A stretch of 5,751 bases of DNA from Chloroflexota bacterium (GTDB lineage Bacteria; Chloroflexota; Anaerolineae; Anaerolineales; Villigracilaceae): assembly GCA_026389975.1 (NCBI GenBank), contig JAPLGV010000090.1, forward strand, positions 1 through 5,751, given 5' to 3'. Shown piece after piece: positions 1-4,875 of the stretch. Within the stretch, counting starts at the first letter, position 1. Each line of letters opens with the position of its first letter. The notes beneath the pieces are model-generated. The model was given only the letters and a program-made list of their open reading frames with translations, did not search any database and was not told the DNA's origin. The translations under genes and the position numbers were made by a program.

Positions 1-53
1 GGAGGAACTGCTAAAAGAAGGTTATGCCAAATGTTCGCTGCAAAGGAGAAACC

Positions 54-131
54 ATGTCAAAGTTTAGGAAAAAGCCAGTAGTAATAGATGACTCTCCTGC
101 AATAACTCGTACTTTAACAACCCATGCCTAA
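54..131 (+). pseudogene. 25-codon remnant of a phage-type MSKFRKKPVVI protein
   Basis: A short open frame starts at ATG 54, with a good ribosome binding site (AAGGAG at 43-48, five bases before the start), and stops at TAA 129-131. The first eleven residues, MSKFRKKPVVI, match from memory the N-terminus of a widespread family of small phage and prophage proteins of unknown function (usually K-[FY]-RKKPVVIEA followed by a longer domain). After VVI the similarity ends and the frame closes 14 codons later, so the expected domain is missing. An in-frame ATG at 24 would add ten residues but has poorer ribosome-binding spacing. The base composition is AT-rich compared with the genes to the right. 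I read this as a truncated prophage remnant; a genuine short peptide is possible. No function is assigned. Confidence 0.35.
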
Positions 132-408
132 TAGGTTCGGCCTGGCAAGGCCGGATAAAGCAGCCAGGGTGGACCTTGCAAAAGCCCAAAAAGAACCCCC
201 GGCCTGTTCCTGGGTGCATTTTTCTGCGCCAGGAGCCACTTGCTGTGCTGTTTCGGCCTTCGATTTAGTCTGCAGGTAGCGCTGGATACGCCGCACGTTG
301 CTCACAGCGGCGGACCATGCGTCCGCCGCTTTCTTTCCTCTCCCCTCGGCCTGGGGCCAAATATCCAAATGTTTCCCGCCATTCCTGCAAATGGGGGGTT
401 GTTAAATT
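132..408. other. Stretch with no convincing gene
   Basis: No frame here has both a plausible start and recognisable protein content. A small hairpin (CGGCCT-GGCA-AGGCCG, 138-153) lies just after the stop at 131, without a T-tract. A minus-strand open frame (368 to 114) reads somewhat protein-like, with a Lys/Arg/Ala-rich helical stretch, but it has only a TTG start, is bounded upstream by a stop in the same frame, has no ribosome binding site that I can see and matches nothing I recognise. It may be the decayed end of an old gene. The one clear structure is the inverted repeat at 306-330, listed separately. Confidence 0.5.
306..330. repeat. Perfect 10-bp inverted repeat, possible terminator
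   Basis: AGCGGCGGAC (306-315) and GTCCGCCGCT (321-330) are exact reverse complements around a five-base CATGC loop. The stem is very GC-rich. On the plus strand it is followed by TTCTTTCCTC, a broken pyrimidine tract, so it could be a weak Rho-independent terminator for whatever reads in from the left. The absence of a clean T-run makes this uncertain. Confidence 0.4.
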
Positions 409-582
409 ATGGTTCCCAATCTACATCCTTCGCAACAGAACCGGCCATACCTCGTTAGCCAGTTTATGGCAAGGAAGGAGGCCAAAAAACACGCCGAGTC
501 CAAAAAGAGCAAGGGTAAAAGCCAAGTTACCAGCCGCACGGAAGCTGTAACCCTTGCGCTGCGTAACCGCATCGTTCCCTGA
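409..582 (+). CDS. Hypothetical small basic protein, 57 aa
   Basis: The frame opens at ATG 409 immediately after an in-frame TAA and closes at TGA 580-582. The middle of the product is strongly basic (MARKEAKKHAESKKSKGKSQ, residues 20-39), and it ends in a predicted amphipathic helix, TSRTEAVTLALRNRI (41-55). That last segment loosely resembles the C-terminal helix of VapB-like antitoxins (TEAV.LALR), but there is no toxin gene next to it, so I assign no function. A run of six G (393-398) lies ten bases before ATG 409 and is only a weak ribosome binding site; ATG 466 (residue 20) is an alternative start with no visible site. The stop lies eleven bases before the conserved element at 593. It could be a real small gene, a remnant, or chance. 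Confidence 0.35.
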   Translation: MVPNLHPSQQNRPYLVSQFMARKEAKKHAESKKSKGKSQVTSRTEAVTLALRNRIVP

Positions 583-592
583 CCCTCCGAAT

Positions 593-669
593 CTCCCCCA
601 AGTGGCGGAGACCAATACTCCTCGGCCGATGGATGTGGCTGAGGAGTGTTTGTTGTATTATGAATTCAT
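593..669 (+). promoter_or_regulatory. Conserved 77-bp element, copy 1 (before the GlsB-like gene)
   Basis: This stretch aligns without gaps to 1158-1234, with 61 of 77 positions identical by my count. Conserved blocks are a 20-bp block starting CTCCCCCAAGTGGCGGAG (593-612, identical in both), GATGGATGTGG (628-638, identical) and TTTGTTGTA (649-657). Two hairpins can be drawn: CTCCCCC-AAGT-GGCGGAG (593-610, one C-C mismatch) and an 11-pair stem with one G-T wobble, ACTCCTCGGCC (617-627) with GGCTGAGGAGT (637-647), enclosing a nine-base loop. TATTAT (656-661) could be a -10 box. The element ends 65 bases before the start codon at 735. Shared promoter, operator or structured RNA leader are all possible; which one is not decidable from sequence. 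Confidence 0.6.
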
Positions 670-672
670 AAT
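657..672. promoter_or_regulatory. Perfect 16-bp palindrome at the putative transcription start
   Basis: ATTATGAATTCATAAT is a perfect palindrome at the downstream end of conserved element copy 1, overlapping its putative -10 box. The equivalent place in copy 2 is not palindromic. It may be a binding site for a dimeric repressor specific to the GlsB-like gene. This is inference from symmetry and position only. Confidence 0.35.
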
Positions 673-734
673 CTGTGCAAACCTTGTATACATGGCAGAC
701 TCGCGTGTTCCTACTATTCACCCAGGAGAAGAAA

Positions 735-1112
735 ATGATTAACTTCATTATTTGGATCATCGCAGGGGCTTTGATCGGTTGGGTAGCAAGCCTCATCATG
801 CGGACGAATAGTCGGCAGGGCCTGATAGCCGATATTATTGTAGGCATTGTGGGCGCGTTCGTGGGAGGCTACTTACTGAGCCCTCTGTTCAACGTCAGCA
901 CGATCAACGAGAGCAACTTTAGCATCCCTGCCCTGTTGGTGTCGCTGGGAGGTGCCGTCATCCTGCTGGTAATCTTCAAGTTATTCCGCAATATCGTCTG
1001 GTTCCTGGTGATCCTCATCGTTGCGCTAATCATCTACACATATTTCAGCTGCTGGTCACTGGCATCAACATCAGCGTTTTGCACCACCATCAGAGCATTG
1101 CTATTCCCGTGA
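735..1112 (+). CDS. GlsB/YeaQ/YmgE family stress-response membrane protein with extra C-terminal membrane segment
   Basis: A small inner-membrane protein of the transglycosylase-associated (PF04226) family, linked in other bacteria to general stress response; no enzymatic activity is established for the family. The N-terminal 85 residues carry the family pattern: MINFIIWIIAGALIGWVASL, a polar RTNSRQG turn, a Gly-rich DIIVGIVGAFVGGYLLSPLF helix, then FSIPALLVSLGGAVILL. Membrane segments lie at about residues 3-22, 29-51 and 62-84. Usual members end soon after the third segment at roughly 80-100 residues. This one runs to 125, with a fourth hydrophobic helix (about 87-104) and a Cys/Ser/Thr-rich tail. 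AGGAG at 724-728 is six bases before ATG 735, which decides the start over an upstream in-frame ATG at 675. The conserved 77-bp element lies directly upstream. The family call is firm; the role is inferred. Confidence 0.88.
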   Translation: MINFIIWIIAGALIGWVASLIMRTNSRQGLIADIIVGIVGAFVGGYLLSPLFNVSTINESNFSIPALLVSLGGAVILLVIFKLFRNIVWFLVILIVALIIYTYFSCWSLASTSAFCTTIRALLFP

Positions 1113-1157
1113 TAGCGCAGGCGACGTAGTGTTACTCGTCATCCGCATTTCTGTCTC

Positions 1158-1234
1158 CTCCCCCAAGTGGCGGAGACAAACCTCCCCCGACCGATGGATG
1201 TGGCCGGCGAGCCTTTGTTGTAAGATTAATTTAT
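1158..1234 (+). promoter_or_regulatory. Conserved 77-bp element, copy 2 (before the DUF3494-sortase gene)
   Basis: Gapless counterpart of 593-669, at an exact offset of 565 bases. The first 20 bases and the GATGGATGTGG core (1193-1203) are unchanged. The second hairpin is weaker than in copy 1 but can still form as CTC (1182-1184) with GAG (1209-1211), and CCG (1187-1189) with CGG (1205-1207). In it, the copy 1 pair T622-A642 is replaced by C1187-G1207, and the wobble G624-T640 by G1189-C1205, two changes that keep pairing, alongside two or three that break it. TAAGAT (1221-1226) is a good -10-like box at the position of TATTAT in copy 1. The element ends 85 bases before ATG 1320. Confidence 0.6.
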
Positions 1235-1319
1235 GTACCGCATAGGTATTTTGGTCTGTCAGCAAGAAAGGTGCTTTTCCATCCCTTGGTTCGATATTTT
1301 TGGCAGGAGGCCGAATAAA

Positions 1320-2267
1320 ATGAAGAAACTAAAGGTTCTAACGATTTCAATCATCCTGGTGATGGCCCTTTCATTGGCAGGTCCATCATTCGATGTGTCT
1401 GCCCGCCCGCTCGCGGCCGCGTCGCCCACACTGGGTGCGGCGGAGAGTTACTCCATTCTGGCTGGCGAGACAGTGACCAATACCGGTCCAACTACCATGC
1501 CGGGAGATCTGGGTGTCAGTCCAGGCTCAGCAGTCACTGGCTTTCCTCCGGGTACCATTAGTCCAGGCACGATCCATGCCGCTGATGCGAACGCGGCTCT
1601 CGCTCAGATTGGTAACACCGCTGCATTCACCTCTCTCGACCAGGGTTGCACTACCACCTACCCCGGCGTTAAGGATCTGGTTGGAGAAAACCTTGTGCCA
1701 GGCGTCTACTGTGCGGATGCCTTTGAGTTGTCGGGAACGCTCACTCTTAGTGGGTCAGGCGTCTGGATTTTCAAGTCAGCGGCCACTCTCATTACTTCAG
1801 GCACCGCCAATGTTGTGGGTGGCGACCCATGCAACGTGTGGTGGCGGGTAGCCAGCTCGGCGACTCTCGGTACAAACACTTCGTTGATAGGAAATATTCT
1901 CGCGCTAACGTCCATCAGCCTGCAGACCGGCGCAAGCTTGAACGGTCGAGCCCTGGCGCAAACTGGTGCAGTGACGTTGGATGCCAACACCATAACCGTC
2001 CCGGTCTGCGCCGTGGCACCGACTGCCACGCCGGTCACGCCGACTGCCACGCCGGTCACGCCGACTGCCACGCCGGTCACGCCGACCATAACACCGGGCG
2101 GCCCAACGTTGACGCAAACGAACACACCAACAAACACACCAGCCGACGAACACACCGACGAACACGCCAGAGAACACGCCGATACCAGCAGTTTTGCCCG
2201 AAACCGGTTTTGCTCCACAGCGTGGTACGGTTCTCTCCGCACAACCTGCCGAAAAGGCCTATGCTGA
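1320..2267 (+). CDS. Secreted DUF3494 (ice-binding-like) protein, N-terminal part of a frameshifted DUF3494-sortase fusion
   Basis: Signal peptide at residues 1-28 (MKK, hydrophobic core ISIILVMALSLAG, likely cleavage after VSA). A DUF3494 domain (PF11999, the fold of many microbial ice-binding proteins) spans about 38-230. Its hallmarks are NTGPTTMPGDLGVSPG, AVTGFPPGTISPGTIHAADA, LVPGVYCADAFELSGTLTL, CNVWWRVASSATLGT, IGNILALTSISLQTGASLNG and RALAQTGAVTLDANTI. A Thr/Pro linker follows (about 233-274: three PTATPVT repeats, then TNTP units). From residue 275 the frame is wrong: the TNTP pattern resumes one frame over, and this frame runs through 40 unrelated residues to a stop at 2267. The start is ATG 1320, with AGGAGG at 1305-1310; an upstream in-frame ATG (1233) lies inside the conserved element and lacks a site. 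Probable role: extracellular ice or surface binding. Ice activity is not proven by the fold. Confidence 0.85.
   Translation: MKKLKVLTISIILVMALSLAGPSFDVSARPLAAASPTLGAAESYSILAGETVTNTGPTTMPGDLGVSPGSAVTGFPPGTISPGTIHAADANAALAQIGNTAAFTSLDQGCTTTYPGVKDLVGENLVPGVYCADAFELSGTLTLSGSGVWIFKSAATLITSGTANVVGGDPCNVWWRVASSATLGTNTSLIGNILALTSISLQTGASLNGRALAQTGAVTLDANTITVPVCAVAPTATPVTPTATPVTPTATPVTPTITPGGPTLTQTNTPTNTPADEHTDEHAREHADTSSFARNRFCSTAWYGSLRTTCRKGLC
2019..2087 (+). repeat. 21-bp tandem repeat in the linker (3.3 copies)
   Basis: Three identical 21-bp units (starts 2019, 2040 and 2061; each begins CCGACTGCCACG) encode PTATPVT three times, followed by a partial unit. Exact identity at the nucleotide level points to recent tandem duplication. 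It is a likely site of copy-number variation in linker length, immediately upstream of the AAC-ACA-CCA-type repeat where the frame is lost. Confidence 0.85.
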
Positions 2268-2706
2268 CCTGGGCGACCTGTGGCTGGAGATCCCGCGCCT
2301 GGGCGTGCAGATGCCGATTGTGGGCGTCCCGCAACAAGCGGATGGCGAGTGGGACGTCTCCTGGCTGGGCAATCAGGCCGGCTGGTTGAATGGCACGGCC
2401 TTCCCGACCTGGGCGGGTCACTCGGTGCTGACCGGGCACGTCTACGATGCTTATGGTAACCCTGGCCCATTCGTGTACCTCAATTGGTTATGGTGGGGGG
2501 ATCAAGTGATTGTCCACGCCTGGGGAGCGCAGTACGTGTACGAGGTCCGGCAAGTGATGCAGGTGGCGCCGGGAGCGACCTCGTCGGTCATCAAACACGA
2601 GGAACTGCCCTGGGTGACGCTGATCACCTGTCGCGGGTACGATGAAGCCAGCAATTCCTACAAATATCGGGTGGTGGTGAGTGCGGTGCTGGTGGATGTC
2701 AAATAA
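2146..2706 (+). CDS. Sortase domain with upstream LPETGF motif, C-terminal part of the frameshifted DUF3494-sortase fusion
   Basis: In this frame the linker resumes as TNTPTNTPENTPIPAV, then LPETGF (2194-2211) and a sortase domain to the stop at 2706. The putative catalytic triad is complete: His in VLTGHVY (codon 2437-2439), Cys in TLITCRGY (2629-2631) and Arg in YKYRVVV (2668-2670). Other sortase landmarks are LWLEIPRLGV and GDQVIVHAWGAQYVYEV. No good start codon belongs to this part: the only candidate near its beginning is TTG 2194, which encodes the Leu of LPETGF. It therefore belongs with the upstream gene, making about 460 residues if joined. The domain has no membrane segment after it, so the LPETGF is not a classical sorting signal. 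Sortases cleave an LPxTG-like motif and transfer the protein to an amine acceptor on the cell surface. I do not assign a class. Confidence 0.8.
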   Translation, partial: TNTPTNTPENTPIPAVLPETGFAPQRGTVLSAQPAEKAYADLGDLWLEIPRLGVQMPIVGVPQQADGEWDVSWLGNQAGWLNGTAFPTWAGHSVLTGHVYDAYGNPGPFVYLNWLWWGDQVIVHAWGAQYVYEVRQVMQVAPGATSSVIKHEELPWVTLITCRGYDEASNSYKYRVVVSAVLVDVK

Positions 2707-2747
2707 AGCCTAGAAAAGGTTTGGGGTTATCCCAATAAACAAAAATT

Positions 2748-2787
2748 TGCGGAGGCCACCAAATTTGGTGACCTCCGCATTTATTTT
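2748..2787. terminator. Two-way Rho-independent terminator between convergent genes
   Basis: TGCGGAGG (2748-2755) pairs with CCTCCGCA (2772-2779). After one C/A mismatch, CACC pairs with GGTG around the AAATTT centre. On the plus strand the stem is followed by TTTATTTT; on the minus strand by AATTTTTGTTT. It lies 41 bases after the sortase stop and 22 bases before (plus coordinates) the end of the minus-strand gene, so it can end transcription from both sides. A smaller hairpin, TTGGG-GTTAT-CCCAA, lies at 2721-2735. Confidence 0.85.
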
Positions 2788-2808
2788 GCTCCAACTGTTG
2801 AGGCGCGG

Positions 2809-3084
2809 CTACCCCTTTTGCTGCTTGCGTTTCAGCTGCTCTTCCAGTTCCTGCTGCTCCTTTTGGCGCTGTTTTCGCTTCTCTTCCAGTTGCTGCTCCA
2901 GTTGCTGCTGCTCCTGCTGGCGCTGATTTCGTTCCTGTTCCTGCTGCTGGCCCAACCGTTGCCGCTGGTCTTGTCCCGGCTTTTGTTCCAGTGCCTGCTC
3001 CTGCTCCAGGTTTTTTTGCTCCTGTTGGCGTTGTATTCGTTCCTGTTCCTGCTCATCGCGTGGTGTTTTTTGTCCTTCGCTCAT
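2809..3084 (-). CDS. Gln/Glu/Arg/Lys-rich coiled-coil-like small protein, 91 aa
   Basis: After MSEGQKTPRDE the product is almost entirely Gln, Glu, Arg, Lys and Leu. It is made of related blocks: ERIQRQQEQKNLEQEQ, ERNQRQQEQQQLEQQL and EKRKQRQKEQQELEEQL. It has no signal peptide, membrane segment or Cys, and almost no aromatic residues. The expected form is a long highly charged helix or coiled coil, probably cytoplasmic. I do not recognise a family and assign no function; low-complexity similarity to other proteins would not be meaningful. Two adjacent start codons exist: ATG 3087 is only four bases from AAGGA (3092-3096) while ATG 3084 is seven, so I chose the latter. It lies 93 bases downstream of the GH94 gene on the same strand, with no terminator seen between them, so co-transcription is possible. 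The frame on the opposite strand is an artefact of the CTG/CAG bias. Confidence 0.65.
   Translation of the reverse strand: MSEGQKTPRDEQEQERIQRQQEQKNLEQEQALEQKPGQDQRQRLGQQQEQERNQRQQEQQQLEQQLEEKRKQRQKEQQELEEQLKRKQQKG
2909..3053 (-). repeat. Diverged internal repeats in the Q/E-rich gene
   Basis: The 37-bp stretches 2909-2945 and 3017-3053 match at 33 positions, 108 bases (36 codons) apart. A more diverged related unit begins at 2855, 54 bases (18 codons) earlier. The spacing in multiples of 18 codons suggests that the gene grew by duplication of an 18-codon helical unit. Confidence 0.6.
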
Positions 3085-3177
3085 CATGTTTTCCTTCTTG
3101 AAAACGGGTCTGGCCCGAATTCCTGGCGCATCGATTTTTCCGAAATCACTTTCATTTTACAGCGCGGGACAACCAAT

Positions 3178-4875
3178 TCATCCCATCACAACCCACACCT
3201 CGTGCGGTTGACCATCCTCCACCAGCGGAATCAGGCTGCCGGGCAGCGAATTTCCATCCAGCAGAACCTGCCGGATGCCCCGGTTGACATTGTGCGGGTT
3301 CTTCACGCTGATCTTGTAATGGGTGGTTCCAAAGCGGTAATCTACTTTAAATCCTGGCCAATGGCGGGGGATGCACGGGTTGATGTTGAGAGCCTTGCCC
3401 ACCCTGCCCCGTGCTGAAACCGGGACTACTACAGAGATGCCCAGGATGGCTTCGAGGCCCAAGCGGTACATCCAGCCGGAGGAGCCGGTATACCAGGTCC
3501 AGCCGCCGCTGCCGGTGTGCGGGGGCACGCTGTAGATGTCGGCGGCGATGACGTAAGGCTCCACTTTGTAGCGCGCCGCTTTCTCGGGCGTATTGGCATG
3601 GCTGATGGGGTTCAACAGACGGAACAAATCTCCGGCCCGCTCGCCCTGCCCAAGTGCGGCAAAGGCCCAGGCGGTCCAGATGGCGGCATGCGTGTACTGC
3701 CCGCCGTTTTCGCGCACGCCCGGCAGGTAGCCTTTGATGTAACCGGGGTCGCGCTCCGATTTGTCGAAGGGCGGGGTAAGCAGCAAAATCATCTGTTCAG
3801 CCTGTTTCACCAGCAGCCGGTTGACGGATTCCATGGCTTGCGTCGCCCGCGCCGGGTCTGCCGCGCCCGATAAAACCGCCCACGATTGGGCAACCGAATC
3901 AATCTGGCACTCGCTATTTTCGCGCGAACCCAGCCGCGAGCCGTCATCATAGAAGGCGCGCAGGTACCAGTCGCCATCCCAAGCGTGGGCTTCGAGCGCC
4001 CGGGATAACTGCTCAGCCTGTTGAAGGTACGGTGCGGGGTCATCCGTCATCAGCGCAACCAGCGGCGCAAAACGCTTGAGCGTGGCGTGCAGGAACCAGC
4101 CCAGCCAGATGCTCTCGCCGCGCCCATCCATGCCGACCCGGTTCATGCCATCGTTCCAGTCGCCCGCGCCCATCCGCGGCAAACCGTGAATGCCGGCTGT
4201 CGACCCCTTTGCCAGTGCGCGGCGGCAATGTTCATATAACGTGTAAACCCCGGTCGTCGATTCGTATTGACTGTAACGGTCGGCTTCCTCCGGCTTGAGA
4301 GGTTCCGCTTTCAGGAATGGGATTTTCTCCGTCAGGATGGATTGATCGCCGCTGGCGGCAACGTATTCGGCGGTGACAAACGGCAGCCACAGCAAATCAT
4401 CCGAAAAGCGCGTGCGCACCCCCCGCCCCGCAGGCGGATTCCACCAGTGCAGCACATCGCCCGCCTCGAATTGATGCCGCGCCGCTTCCAAAATATGAGC
4501 GCGCGCGATGCCCGGGCGGGTATGCAGCAGCGCCAGCACATCCTGGAGTTGGTCGCGGAACCCAAACGCCCCGCTGGATTGATACAGCCCGGTGCGCCCC
4601 CACAGGCGGCAGGTCAGCGTCTGGTACAGCAGCCAGCGGTTGAGCATCAAATCCATGCCGGGGTCGGGCGTTTCAACCGTGATGGTGTTCAGGATGTCAT
4701 CCCACTGCTGCTGGACCGCCTGCCAAATTGAATCAACCTGTGCCTGAACCTGCCCAATCAGGGCCAGGCTTTCGACACGGTTCGCCCCTTCGCCGATTAA
4801 GAAAAAGACTTCCTCCGCCTCACCGGCCGCCAAGTCAACGTGCAGTTGGATGGCGGCACGGGTCCAGCCCGGCAT
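3178..4875 (-). CDS. GH94 catalytic domain, C-terminal part of a frameshifted cyclic beta-1,2-glucan synthase-like protein
   Basis: This frame carries the (alpha/alpha)6-barrel and C-terminal region of a GH94 (former GT36) enzyme, of the type at the C-terminus of NdvB cyclic beta-1,2-glucan synthase, where it phosphorolyses beta-1,2-glucan and so adjusts chain length before cyclisation. Motifs, numbered from ATG 4875: LLNRWLLYQTL-type segment (78-87), SSGAFGFRDQLQDVLAL (100-116), GVRTRFSDDLLWLPFV (152-167), GAGDWNDGMNRVG (236-248, where Asp242 of WND is the expected general acid), DPGYIKGYLPGVRENGGQYT (376-395), YVIAADIYS (441-449) and GGWTWYTGSSGWMYRLGLE (457-475). The C-terminus is complete. 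Residues 1-6 here are out-of-frame; homologous coding begins at about Ala7 (4857), continuing the frame of the adjoining part that ends in GLDPC. ATG 4875 is therefore unlikely to be a genuine start. A stand-alone phosphorylase is the alternative. Confidence 0.85.
   Translation of the reverse strand: MPGWTRAAIQLHVDLAAGEAEEVFFLIGEGANRVESLALIGQVQAQVDSIWQAVQQQWDDILNTITVETPDPGMDLMLNRWLLYQTLTCRLWGRTGLYQSSGAFGFRDQLQDVLALLHTRPGIARAHILEAARHQFEAGDVLHWWNPPAGRGVRTRFSDDLLWLPFVTAEYVAASGDQSILTEKIPFLKAEPLKPEEADRYSQYESTTGVYTLYEHCRRALAKGSTAGIHGLPRMGAGDWNDGMNRVGMDGRGESIWLGWFLHATLKRFAPLVALMTDDPAPYLQQAEQLSRALEAHAWDGDWYLRAFYDDGSRLGSRENSECQIDSVAQSWAVLSGAADPARATQAMESVNRLLVKQAEQMILLLTPPFDKSERDPGYIKGYLPGVRENGGQYTHAAIWTAWAFAALGQGERAGDLFRLLNPISHANTPEKAARYKVEPYVIAADIYSVPPHTGSGGWTWYTGSSGWMYRLGLEAILGISVVVPVSARGRVGKALNINPCIPRHWPGFKVDYRFGTTHYKISVKNPHNVNRGIRQVLLDGNSLPGSLIPLVEDGQPHEVWVVMG

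Noticed and set aside
114..368. Minus-strand 84-codon ORF
   Set aside because: Only a TTG start, no ribosome binding site seen, no family match. Its helical, Lys-rich reading keeps it open as a decayed remnant, but not strongly enough to call a gene.
421..615. Minus-strand 64-codon ORF with a hydrophobic stretch
   Set aside because: It runs into the conserved 77-bp element and lies opposite the basic small ORF; no ribosome binding site or homology is evident.
593..1234. The duplicated 77-bp stretches considered as ends of an inserted mobile element carrying the GlsB-like gene
   Set aside because: They are direct copies starting before each gene, with no transposase or target-site duplication, and the similarity ends in the same place before two different start codons. 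A regulatory role fits better, although gene-cassette duplication is not ruled out.
2019..2087. Regular repeats considered as a CRISPR array
   Set aside because: Units are 21 bp, directly adjacent with no spacers, and in frame within a coding linker.
1829..2389. Plus-strand ORF with DCHAGHA repeats
   Set aside because: Out-of-frame reading of the same 21-bp tandem repeat; it covers DUF3494 and sortase coding sequence and has no domain of its own.
1706..2470. Minus-strand 254-codon ORF with repeated VGVTGVA segments
   Set aside because: It is the shadow of the DUF3494-sortase gene; the repeats are the reverse of the PTATPVT codons, and it spans both good domains on the other strand.
2818..3417. 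Plus-strand 199-codon ORF very rich in Leu and Phe, resembling a membrane protein
   Set aside because: It is the antisense of the Gln/Glu-rich minus-strand gene (CAG/CTG codons read as Leu) and runs on into the GH94 gene. It has no ribosome binding site and crosses the end of a well-supported gene.
4267..4731. Plus-strand ORFs opposite the GH94 gene (for example 154 codons at 4267-4731, and 3517-3873)
   Set aside because: Shadow frames of a GC-rich gene, without domains, placed over conserved GH94 motifs on the other strand.
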